Assembly (NCBI GenBank): GCA_027065635.1
Contig: JAMONQ010000071.1
Coordinates: 1 to 12,939 of the forward strand
Direction of reading: 5' to 3'
From: Campylobacterales bacterium
Lineage (GTDB): Bacteria > Campylobacterota > Campylobacteria > Campylobacterales > Hydrogenimonadaceae
DNA: 12,939 nt
The notes beneath the pieces are model-generated. The model searched no databases, was not told the origin of the DNA, and was given only the letters and a program-made list of their open reading frames with translations. This document shows positions 1 through 5,378 of this stretch, piece by piece; the first letter of the stretch is position 1; each line of letters starts with the position of its first letter. Position numbers and translations under genes: made by a program.

Positions 1-667
1 CTGCAAGTCCGCGAGACTCCTGTCCTACCTGAACGCTTGCAAGAGCGGGCTGGCCAGGTGCGGCAAGATCGAACATTGTAAGACGTCCGGATCGGCTGAT
101 AGAGTATGCGTATCTTGGCATACGCTTGTTGGTAACTGTAACGTGTACGGCAAAGCCGGCTTTGTGTCTTGAGAGAACTTTTCCATTCGTTCCGTCGATA
201 AAGTCGACCAAAGATGCGTCACGCTCGGTTGCGAAGACGATATCCATCACACTCTTGACGTCTGTAGGCTTGGGATACTTTTTAAGAAGCTCTTTTCTGT
301 CTGCGAGCTTTTTCCAGCTCTTTTTAATCTCATCAAGATCGAGTCGGAGCTCGACGGTATTTTTCCAGTTCATCAGCCAGTCGACCATGGCATATGCATC
401 GTCCTTGCTGAACATATGTTTCCACTCCGGCATCGCCGTACCAGGCTTACCGTTCAGGATTACATCGGCCAGCATACTTGTGTTTTTGTTTTTGAGAGCT
501 TTGGGCCTAAGGTCGGAGCCGACACCTCCCTGGTGAATAGGTCCGTGACATCCCTGGCACTCTTTTTCGTAGACTTTGGCGAAGTCCATCTTCGACGAAC
601 CGGCATAGAGTGACCCGGCAACCATAGAAACGCATGCCGCCATGCCAAGCAGTTTACCAATCTTCAT
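1..667 (-). CDS. nirS: Cytochrome cd1 nitrite reductase NirS, N-terminal part (cut by window edge)
   Basis: This is a periplasmic enzyme reducing nitrite to nitric oxide, the second step of denitrification. The frame is open from an ATG at 667 to the window edge, giving 222 residues of a protein normally near 550 to 600. Residues 1-22 are a Sec signal peptide (MKIGKLLGMAACV..., ending SLYA). The cytochrome c domain has the heme site C37-Q-G-C40-H41 and a likely axial methionine in the AMPEW motif (M79). A linker follows, and from about residue 143 the first blades of the d1-heme propeller begin. The GFAVHV stretch matches the family motif carrying the heme d1 histidine (here H175). The start is supported by AAAAAGGAGAAGAA just upstream. 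The gene follows norCB and a small gene on the same strand, but a terminator-like hairpin lies about 35 bases before its start. Family assignment is from remembered NirS motifs; the rest of the d1 domain is not in view. Confidence 0.92.
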   Translation of the reverse strand, partial: MKIGKLLGMAACVSMVAGSLYAGSSKMDFAKVYEKECQGCHGPIHQGGVGSDLRPKALKNKNTSMLADVILNGKPGTAMPEWKHMFSKDDAYAMVDWLMNWKNTVELRLDLDEIKKSWKKLADRKELLKKYPKPTDVKSVMDIVFATERDASLVDFIDGTNGKVLSRHKAGFAVHVTVTNKRMPRYAYSISRSGRLTMFDLAAPGQPALASVQVGQESRGLA

Positions 668-700
668 TTCTTCTCCTTTTTTTGGGTTGGATCCTCCCCC

Positions 701-725
701 AAAAAAAGCGGTGCGGGGCACCGCT
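701..725 (-). terminator. Intrinsic terminator-like hairpin between the nor operon and nirS
   Basis: On the minus strand an 8-bp perfect stem (AGCGGTGC paired with GCACCGCT, 707-714 with 718-725) with a 3-base loop is followed by seven T (707 to 701). This is the classic form of a rho-independent terminator. It lies 9 bases after the stop of the 53-residue gene and only about 33 bases before the nirS start, so it would either end the nor transcript or set how much of it reads into nirS. No room for an obvious promoter remains between hairpin and nirS. Confidence 0.72.
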
Positions 726-734
726 CCACACTAT

Positions 735-896
735 TTAGCGATCGCCGCCCTCTTGCAGCCTCTTCTTCTCCTGAAAGTAGATGAAGAACATAGGCAGAAC
801 GATCACGGTATGCAAAAAGATGGTCAGCGTAAGCGGACCCTGATTCAGCAGTGCGAAGAAGTTGTCGCAAGCCAAATCTGTACATGCCTCAAACAT
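735..896 (-). CDS. Small single-helix membrane protein between norB and nirS, unknown function
   Basis: This is a 53-residue reading frame. I do not recognise the family. The N-terminus (MFEACTDLACDNFF) is acidic with two cysteines, C5 and C10. One membrane helix spans about residues 21-42 (LTLTIFLHTVIVLPMFFIYF), and the tail is charged and basic-rich (QEKKRLQEGGDR), which suggests the C-terminus is cytoplasmic. A good ribosome binding site (AAAGGAGAG) sits 4 bases before the ATG. It lies 66 bases after the norB stop and just before a terminator, so it is likely the last gene of the nor operon. Its size and topology are like those of small accessory subunits of heme-copper oxidases such as CcoQ, but that is only an analogy. 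Length, RBS and codon use make it likely real. Confidence 0.68.
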   Translation of the reverse strand: MFEACTDLACDNFFALLNQGPLTLTIFLHTVIVLPMFFIYFQEKKRLQEGGDR

Positions 897-923
897 TTTA
901 CTCTCCTTTTTCTTAAAGTTAAA

Positions 924-958
924 TTCGGCATTCAGAATTTTATATTAAGAATGCCGAA
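924..958 (-). repeat. Intercistronic inverted repeat after norB
   Basis: A perfect 10-bp inverted repeat (TTCGGCATTC at 924-933, GAATGCCGAA at 949-958) with a 15-base AT-rich loop begins 4 bases after the norB stop. On the minus strand the 3' arm is followed by TTTAACTTT, not a clean T-run. It is therefore more likely an mRNA processing or stabilising stem, or a leaky terminator, than a full terminator. Confidence 0.6.
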
Positions 959-962
959 AGGA

Positions 963-2423
963 TTATGCCGCCGCGGCTCCAACGCTCTCTTGCTCCGCAT
1001 GCTCTTTGGCCTTGCCGATCGTAAAGAGATCGGCAACAAGGAAGATGAATCCTGTAAACATCACAAGACCCATCACAAGTCTCCAGCCCATGGCCTGAAG
1101 CATCCACGGCAGATTTTGCGCGATGAAATATGCATCCCAGCCGCCGCCGAGATCCGCTCTTTCGACAAGTACCTGCTCATATCCGGCGATAGTTAGAGAT
1201 ACTGTCATTCCCAAAATTCCTGTTATGAGCAGAGCGATGGCCATCTTTGTCTTGAATGTCATTCTCATTCGTTCGATAGCGTACGCTCGCTGTACTCCAA
1301 GATACATCATACCGATCAGAATGGTCGCATAGGCACCGAAGAATGCCAGGTGACCGTGTGCAGCGGTAAACTGAGTACCGTGTGTATAGATGTTGACCTG
1401 CGGCAATGTATGGAAAAAGCCCCAGATACCTGCGCCAAGGAAGTTTCCGAAGGCGTTGATGGCGATCCAGGCCATTGCCGGAGAGTTTTTGACAGCGTGT
1501 CCGGCCTGACCGGCTTCAGCATGTCCTTGCTCTTTACCCCAGTCATACAGAACGTGGACGAACATCGCTACCAGAGGAACGGGTTCAAGTGCACTAAACA
1601 GCGCTCCGATCTCCCACCAGTACTCTGGTGTACCGATCCAGAAGTAGTGGTGTCCGAGTCCGAGAATACCGGAACCAAAAAGCATCAAGACCTCAATCCA
1701 GAGCCACATTTCAACAATTTCACGCTTGGCACCGAGGATCTTGATTAGTCCGTATGCCGCGAGTGAACCGACAAATACTTCCCATGTAGCTTCAACCCAC
1801 AGGTGGATTACCCACCACCACCAGTATTGATCCATGGAGATGTTGCTTGTAAAGAACATTCCGCAAAGATACAGACCGGCGAGTGCGAAAAGGTCCGCTA
1901 CGAGTACGGTCATGATACCTGTCTTTTCGCCCTTCATATATGTAGCGAATACATTGTAGTAGAAGATCAGGACAACAACGACGATACCTATATCCGCCCA
2001 TCTCGGAGCTTCGATATATTCACGACCTTCGTTGATCAGCCAGATCGTAGCTTCGCTACCTGGTCCTACCTGAATGAAGATATATACAAGTACCACGACG
2101 GTGACGGCTGCGGTCAATACCCAGAACGCAAGCTTGCCGAGTTTGATTCCGACAGCTTCTATGCCTGTTTCATCCGGCAGCAGCAGATACACCGAACCGA
2201 TCATCGCATAGAGCATCCATACAACCAGGGCGTTGATATGGACCATCCTGGCTACACTGAAGTCATATACTTCGAACAGAAAGCTCGGATAGAGAAACTG
2301 GGTAGCCGCTATCAGTCCCATCAAAAGCTGCGCTCCAAAAAGTACGATAGCGACACGAAAGTAGTTCATAGCGAGCTTTTGCGACTCGTATTGAAACTTG
2401 TTTGACTTGATACTACCAAGCAT
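963..2423 (-). CDS. norB: Nitric oxide reductase large subunit NorB (cNOR type)
   Basis: This is the catalytic subunit of cytochrome c-dependent NO reductase in the inner membrane, reducing 2 NO to N2O. It has 486 residues, slightly longer than typical NorB (about 450-470), with roughly 12 membrane helices. Visible ligands are H62 in RMVHINAL (heme b), H207 in VIHLWVE and H258-H259 in GLGHHYFWIG (FeB), and H356 and H358 in AAHGHLAFFG (heme b3 and heme b). The acidic residues expected in NorB are present: E211 and E215 next to the FeB histidine, and E280 in SALEPVPL. There is no fused N-terminal extension as in quinol-type qNOR, and a separate NorC is encoded directly upstream. The start overlaps the norC end by 11 bases, implying translational coupling. 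The tail after the last helix is alanine-rich (VGAAAA). Confidence 0.96.
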   Translation of the reverse strand: MLGSIKSNKFQYESQKLAMNYFRVAIVLFGAQLLMGLIAATQFLYPSFLFEVYDFSVARMVHINALVVWMLYAMIGSVYLLLPDETGIEAVGIKLGKLAFWVLTAAVTVVVLVYIFIQVGPGSEATIWLINEGREYIEAPRWADIGIVVVVLIFYYNVFATYMKGEKTGIMTVLVADLFALAGLYLCGMFFTSNISMDQYWWWWVIHLWVEATWEVFVGSLAAYGLIKILGAKREIVEMWLWIEVLMLFGSGILGLGHHYFWIGTPEYWWEIGALFSALEPVPLVAMFVHVLYDWGKEQGHAEAGQAGHAVKNSPAMAWIAINAFGNFLGAGIWGFFHTLPQVNIYTHGTQFTAAHGHLAFFGAYATILIGMMYLGVQRAYAIERMRMTFKTKMAIALLITGILGMTVSLTIAGYEQVLVERADLGGGWDAYFIAQNLPWMLQAMGWRLVMGLVMFTGFIFLVADLFTIGKAKEHAEQESVGAAAA

Positions 2424-3078
2424 GAGTACCTCCTTCTAGACGTTTCGCAGACTGCGAGAAGTTTCTTGGGAATCCGTTGGTATCGATGGCACTCATATGC
2501 TTCAAAAAGGCAACAAGAGCGATCGCCTCCTCTTTCGTGATTCCAAGATTCGGCATCATACGTGCATGTGTCGGAAACTGTGACGGATGCATCAAAAACT
2601 CCGCCATTGCCTCTTCGACGGTATCCTTTCCTGTAATTCCGGTCATGGTTCCGTCGTTCCATTTTGGATCGAGCCACGCCTTGGTAAGATCCGGTGCATA
2701 GTAGGCGCCGTTTCCAAGCAGTGTATGGCAGTTCATACAGTTTTTGGCCTGCTGTGTAAGCTTACCGTGCCTAAGCAGCTCCGCAGCTTCGTCGGCACTC
2801 CACTCTTTTCCGAAAAAGAGCTCTTTTTCACCGATTACCGGCACTTCATGCCCTCTCTTCTCATCGTAGGCGTAGTCGATCTTGTAGTTGATGACCGTAG
2901 GAGCCGGTATCCTCTTCTTGACTCCGTTTTGCAGATCTTCGTCGGTTCCCATAGAGATCTGCCCTATCGTATTGAATGTGAGCCACATCAGCAATACGAC
3001 GGCCGTTCCGGTCACCCACGCCGCAGATCGACGCCAGAACGTTATGCTCGTCCAGACCGAGACTTTTTTCTCGCTCAT
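2413..3078 (-). CDS. norC: Nitric oxide reductase cytochrome c subunit NorC
   Basis: This is a membrane-anchored cytochrome c that passes electrons to NorB. It has 221 residues: a cytoplasmic N-terminus, one membrane helix at about 19-38, and a periplasmic domain with heme site C114-M-N-C117-H118 followed by the typical TLLGNGAYYAPDLTKAW stretch. The axial methionine is M174 or M175 in RMMPNLG. The C-terminal motif AIDTNGFPRNF matches the NorC ending. It is clearly longer than the roughly 150-residue NorC of Pseudomonas because about 50 residues (about 45-95) lie between helix and heme domain. AAAGGAGGAGAG directly before the ATG supports the start. It is transcribed with norB (overlapping) and probably with the 111-residue gene upstream. 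Confidence 0.95.
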   Translation of the reverse strand: MSEKKVSVWTSITFWRRSAAWVTGTAVVLLMWLTFNTIGQISMGTDEDLQNGVKKRIPAPTVINYKIDYAYDEKRGHEVPVIGEKELFFGKEWSADEAAELLRHGKLTQQAKNCMNCHTLLGNGAYYAPDLTKAWLDPKWNDGTMTGITGKDTVEEAMAEFLMHPSQFPTHARMMPNLGITKEEAIALVAFLKHMSAIDTNGFPRNFSQSAKRLEGGTHAW

Positions 3079-3107
3079 CTCTCCTCCTTTTTATTGCCGA
3101 TAGTCAC

Positions 3108-3139
3108 GCTCGCACATCACTATGGCTGTACGTGCGCGC
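3108..3139 (-). repeat. Imperfect stem-loop between the 111-residue gene and norC
   Basis: GCTCGCAC (3108-3115) and GTGCGCGC (3132-3139) form an 8-bp stem with one mismatch and a 16-base loop in the 74-base gap before norC. No T-run follows on the minus strand, so it is probably an mRNA structure, not a terminator. Support is weak. Confidence 0.3.
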
Positions 3140-3152
3140 AACCGGTTCTTGA

Positions 3153-3488
3153 TTAACTCTCTTCCGCTTCTCCATAGCGCTTTTCCGACTGCTCTATAAG
3201 GTAGAAGTACAGATGCGGCGCAAAAAAGTACGCCAGCATCGCAACCATCAAAACCTTCGCAGTGAAAGGGCTGCTATGGATCAAAACGGAAAGATCGTAC
3301 AAACAGTAAGCCTGCAATATCCAGAATATGTAACCAAAAGGAGCCACTCTCTTTGGAATCAAACCCATTTTGGAGAGAGTAATCAACGCCGCATATCCGA
3401 CACCGAAAACCAGTACCAGAGTCGCTACGACGAATATCCTCAAAAACTCGTCTGCAGCGATCTGGGGAAGCATGATCACAGGTTCCAT
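3153..3488 (-). CDS. Three-helix membrane protein, first gene of the nor operon, unknown function
   Basis: This 111-residue protein is of a family I cannot name. Three hydrophobic segments are visible at about residues 15-38, 49-69 and 75-97. The C-terminal tail (IEQSEKRYGEAEES) is charged. H71 in the loop after helix 2 (LIHSSPF) and H92 in helix 3 (FAPHLYFY) are the only histidines, and C62 is the only cysteine. The ATG at 3488 has AAGGAGTCGAG before it. The gene is preceded by an FNR-type promoter and followed 74 bases later by norC on the same strand, so it probably leads the nor operon. By context it could be an assembly factor or an accessory subunit of NO reductase; this is inference. 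It resembles NorE-like or CcoS-like helpers only in being small and membrane-bound. Confidence 0.82.
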   Translation of the reverse strand: MEPVIMLPQIAADEFLRIFVVATLVLVFGVGYAALITLSKMGLIPKRVAPFGYIFWILQAYCLYDLSVLIHSSPFTAKVLMVAMLAYFFAPHLYFYLIEQSEKRYGEAEES

Positions 3489-3524
3489 CTCGACTCCTTT
3501 TTTTTCATACCCTGAATAAAGGCA

Positions 3525-3573
3525 TGTAGTAATTATGACAATTTTTATCGGAGATAGGATTGATCTGTATCAA
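3525..3573 (-). promoter_or_regulatory. FNR/DNR-type promoter of the nor operon
   Basis: TTGATCTGTATCAA at 3560-3573 is a perfect FNR-class palindrome (TTGAT-N4-ATCAA). On the minus strand a -10-like CATAAT lies at 3537-3532, implying a start near 3525. The box centre (3566.5) is then exactly 41.5 bases upstream, the standard position of an FNR-family class II activator. A 5' leader of about 36 bases reaches the ATG at 3488. The start site itself is predicted, not shown. Confidence 0.8.
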
Positions 3574-3641
3574 GAATTTTGGATTTTTTTGTAGTTTGAA
3601 AAATGGGGTATATATTTAATGTTTGTTTAATGTTGGGTGTT

Positions 3642-3665
3642 GCCGGCAGACTCGCTACCGCCGGC
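3642..3665 (-). other. GC-rich stem-loop just after the 123-residue gene
   Basis: GCCGGC at 3642-3647 and 3660-3665 can form a 6-bp GC stem with a 12-base loop, starting 1 base after the stop of the minus-strand gene. No T-run follows (AACACCC), so termination would be weak. It may mark the transcript end or separate this gene from the nor promoter. Confidence 0.35.
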
Positions 3666-3666
3666 T

Positions 3667-4038
3667 TCAATCATTGTGAACAATACAGCGTGCCGTGAAA
3701 AAGGGACGGGTATATGCATCCGATACGAAATATTCGCCATCGAGTCTCCAGCCGTTATGTTTTGAGATAATAATGGATTGCGATCCTTTCCTGATCACTC
3801 TGTTTTCGCAAATGATCTTCTCACCCCTCTCGAATGCCTCTTTTACTTCGCTCATCCGTTCAGTCGTAACCCAGTAGTGCGCGCCGATAAGAACGGCTAT
3901 AACGGATCCGACCGCTCCCATCCCTTTCTTGACAGCACCTTTTCCCATAAAGGGTCTTGTGGTCACAAACAGCGTCACCAGCATAACTATAGCGCCAAGA
4001 ATCAGATAACCGCCTTCCAGATAGAAAAAATTTTTCAT
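3667..4038 (-). CDS. Membrane-anchored protein with conserved-looking soluble tail, unknown function
   Basis: This 123-residue protein is of unknown family. Two membrane helices lie at about residues 5-26 (LEGGYLILGAIVMLVTLFVT) and 35-51, followed by a charged soluble region (TTERMSEVKEAFERGEKII) and a compact C-terminal domain containing GWRLDGEYFVSDAYTRPFF. C76 in KIICENR and C119 in TARCIVHND are the only cysteines, in soluble parts. I chose the ATG at 4038 because AGGAATCGAAG precedes it and it lies downstream of the start site predicted from the FNR-type box. An in-frame ATG at 4080 would add 14 residues (MNVTILILKF...) and probably lies upstream of transcription start. It is divergent from a 62-residue membrane gene. 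The shared regulatory box suggests a role in nitrate or NO metabolism, which is inference. Confidence 0.78.
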   Translation of the reverse strand: MKNFFYLEGGYLILGAIVMLVTLFVTTRPFMGKGAVKKGMGAVGSVIAVLIGAHYWVTTERMSEVKEAFERGEKIICENRVIRKGSQSIIISKHNGWRLDGEYFVSDAYTRPFFTARCIVHND

Positions 4039-4095
4039 CTTCGATTCCTGAAATTTTAATATTAATATGGTAACATTCATTCAATCAAAATAGTC

Positions 4096-4109
4096 TTGAT
4101 GGGAATCAA
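4096..4109. promoter_or_regulatory. FNR/DNR-type box between two divergent membrane-protein genes
   Basis: TTGATGGGAATCAA is a perfect TTGAT-N4-ATCAA palindrome. Toward the minus gene, TACCAT (4072-4067, four of six matches to TATAAT) would put the start near 4060, about 42 bases from the box centre. Toward the plus gene no convincing -10 is found at the matching distance (around 4132-4137). Activation of the minus-strand gene is better supported; an effect on the plus gene is possible. Confidence 0.72.
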
Positions 4110-4178
4110 CTGCCCCAGTCTCTTTGAAAAAAGATTCGTAAAGCGGCAACGGTTTGTCATTAATTAGAGGATAATGGA

Positions 4179-4367
4179 ATGCTGGATATTGTCTTGACGC
4201 TGGTTTTCAGTATCGTGATGCTCTTTTTCATGATTTTTCCGGCTATGAAAATCGTGGAGTGGATCGACTCTCGCCGCAAAATTCCCGAAAAACTGTATAC
4301 CCCGTTGACAATAGTCGTGGTGATACTGCTCTCTTTGACAATAGGACTCTTTTTGAAATATGCATAG
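4179..4367 (+). CDS. Small two-helix membrane protein, unknown function
   Basis: This 62-residue protein has helices at about residues 3-23 (DIVLTLVFSIVMLFFMIFPA) and 42-60 (PLTIVVVILLSLTIGLFLK), separated by a charged loop with WIDSRRKIPEKL. Both ends are predicted on the same side of the membrane. AGAGG ends 8 bases before the ATG at 4179. An overlapping ATG at 4174 is out of frame and stops after a few codons. It is 98 bases upstream of the Crp/Fnr regulator on the same strand and may share its transcript. I do not recognise the family. Confidence 0.68.
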   Translation: MLDIVLTLVFSIVMLFFMIFPAMKIVEWIDSRRKIPEKLYTPLTIVVVILLSLTIGLFLKYA

Positions 4368-4416
4368 ATGCAAACCGCAAATCGGCACGTCATTCATAGA
4401 AAGCAAGTCTGTTTGT

Positions 4417-4431
4417 CCGGTTTTGGACCGG
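4417..4431. repeat. Short palindrome upstream of the Crp/Fnr gene
   Basis: CCGGT (4417-4421) and ACCGG (4427-4431) flank 5 bases, 34 bases before the regulator's ATG. It could be an operator or a small mRNA stem. It does not match the TTGAT box. Support is weak. Confidence 0.25.
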
Positions 4432-4465
4432 CTACGGTAATCAGAAATCATGTAAGGAAAACTTT

Positions 4466-5104
4466 ATGCAAAGTTTGAGAAACTTCTACCTTTTCAGACA
4501 TCTTGACGATGAAAAGTTTGCCAGACTGGAAGAGATATCTAAGATCGTGGAGTGCAAGAAGGGAACCATTCTCTTTTTCGAAGGGGATGAAGCAAAATCA
4601 CTAATAGTACTGATCGACGGTGTACTGCAAGTCTACAAGACCGACCAAAAAGGCAACAAGGTAATCTTGCACCACTTTTTTCCTATGGACGTAATTGCCG
4701 AAATTGTCAACTTCGAGCACATGAAGTATCCGGCATCAGCCGAATTCGAAACGGACGGCAAAGCACTCGTTATCGACTACGATGCTTTCGAGAAGGAGTT
4801 TCTCAAAGATCCGGAAGTATCTTTCGCCTTTATCAAGTCACTCTCCAAAAAGGTAAAGTATCTTGAAAACGTCATAGCCACAAACCTGATGATGAACTCT
4901 ACCGCAAGAGTGGCCAAGTTCATATGCGAACATGAACAGGAGATGAAAAGATTGAAAAAGAGCTATATAGCGGCTGACTTGAACATGACTCCGGAGACGC
5001 TCTCCAGAATACTAAAAAAACTGGCTACCCTCGGACTTATCAAAAAGGACAAAGATGAAATCACCGTTTTGGACAGGGAGGGGCTGGAGACATTCTACCT
5101 ATAA
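4466..5104 (+). CDS. Crp/Fnr-family transcription regulator (FNR-type DNA specificity, no Fe-S cysteine cluster)
   Basis: This cytoplasmic DNA-binding protein has 212 residues. An N-terminal cyclic-nucleotide-type beta-roll spans about 8-110 (GTILFFEGDEAKSLIVLIDG), a long dimer helix follows at about 115-150, and a C-terminal winged helix spans about 160-205. The recognition helix reads TPETLSRILKKL, with E177-x-x-S180-R181, the pattern by which FNR reads TTGAT. Only two cysteines exist (C30, C154), so the four-cysteine [4Fe-4S] oxygen sensor of FNR is absent, as in DNR, NnrR and NarR types that respond to NO or nitrite. AAGGA before the ATG supports the start. It sits between three TTGAT-type boxes controlling nor, nap and a membrane gene, so it is the obvious candidate to bind them. 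No such box lies before its own gene. It is comparable to Campylobacter NssR in size and role, but the ligand cannot be told. Confidence 0.9.
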   Translation: MQSLRNFYLFRHLDDEKFARLEEISKIVECKKGTILFFEGDEAKSLIVLIDGVLQVYKTDQKGNKVILHHFFPMDVIAEIVNFEHMKYPASAEFETDGKALVIDYDAFEKEFLKDPEVSFAFIKSLSKKVKYLENVIATNLMMNSTARVAKFICEHEQEMKRLKKSYIAADLNMTPETLSRILKKLATLGLIKKDKDEITVLDREGLETFYL

Positions 5105-5261
5105 TATAATAGAGACGGTATGAAATAGAAAAAACCTCCTTCTCCTTCACTCAAACATATCCAAAACTACACGAACAGCTCTCTCTTCATTTATAAAATT
5201 TATCTATCCTATAAAAGAGAAGAGGCATGTTCACTATTTTTTCTTATTCTAATAATAAATT

Positions 5262-5310
5262 TTGACCCGTATCAACTACATTTTATCTTCTTTCCTATAA
5301 AATATCTTTG
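5262..5310 (+). promoter_or_regulatory. FNR/DNR-type promoter of the nap operon
   Basis: TTGACCCGTATCAA at 5262-5275 differs from the perfect palindrome by one base (TTGAC for TTGAT). TATAAAAT at 5296-5303 supplies a -10. With TAAAAT (5298-5303) the start falls at about 5310 and the box centre at -41.5; with TATAAA it falls at 5308 and -39.5. This is class II geometry, the same as at the nor promoter. The implied leader is about 100 bases. Confidence 0.75.
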
Positions 5311-5314
5311 CATT

Positions 5315-5378
5315 GGAATCATAGTGCCTAGATTCAAGAAAATTTAATTTTTTTGAATCTGGGTGCTAGTGCGATTCC
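5315..5378 (+). promoter_or_regulatory. Long near-perfect hairpin in the napA 5' leader
   Basis: Bases 5322-5342 pair without interruption with 5348-5368, giving 21 pairs of which four are G-U, around a 5-base loop. An outer stem GGAATC/GATTCC (5315-5320 with 5373-5378) adds 6 pairs across an internal loop of 1 and 4 bases. It would begin about 5 bases after the predicted start site and end about 20 bases before AGGAGG, so it leaves the ribosome site free. Each arm also contains its own GAATC...GATTC pair (5316-5320 with 5331-5335; 5355-5359 with 5373-5377), so two small tandem hairpins are an alternative fold. Role is unknown; mRNA protection or a two-state switch are possible. It matches no riboswitch I know. 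Confidence 0.75.

Noticed and set aside
642..1196. 184-codon plus-strand open frame crossing the nirS-norB junction
   Set aside because: It runs antisense through the nirS start, the terminator, the 53-residue gene and the norB end, with low-complexity composition and no ribosome site.
1803..2405. 200-codon plus-strand open frame opposite norB
   Set aside because: It is a shadow of norB; its sequence shows no domain and it lies fully inside conserved NorB helices.
3642..3665. Full intrinsic terminator after the 123-residue gene
   Set aside because: The GC stem is only 6 bp and has no T-run on either strand, so it is listed only as a stem-loop.
4039..4080. Longer start for the 123-residue membrane protein at 4080
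   Set aside because: No good ribosome site precedes it, and it lies upstream of the start site predicted from the FNR-type box; the ATG at 4038 has AGGAA in place.
5315..5378. nap leader as a known molybdenum-cofactor riboswitch or ANTAR-type tandem hairpin
   Set aside because: It lacks the conserved GC-rich core I would expect of the Moco RNA and the hexaloops of ANTAR targets; the structure is a plain long AU-rich stem.
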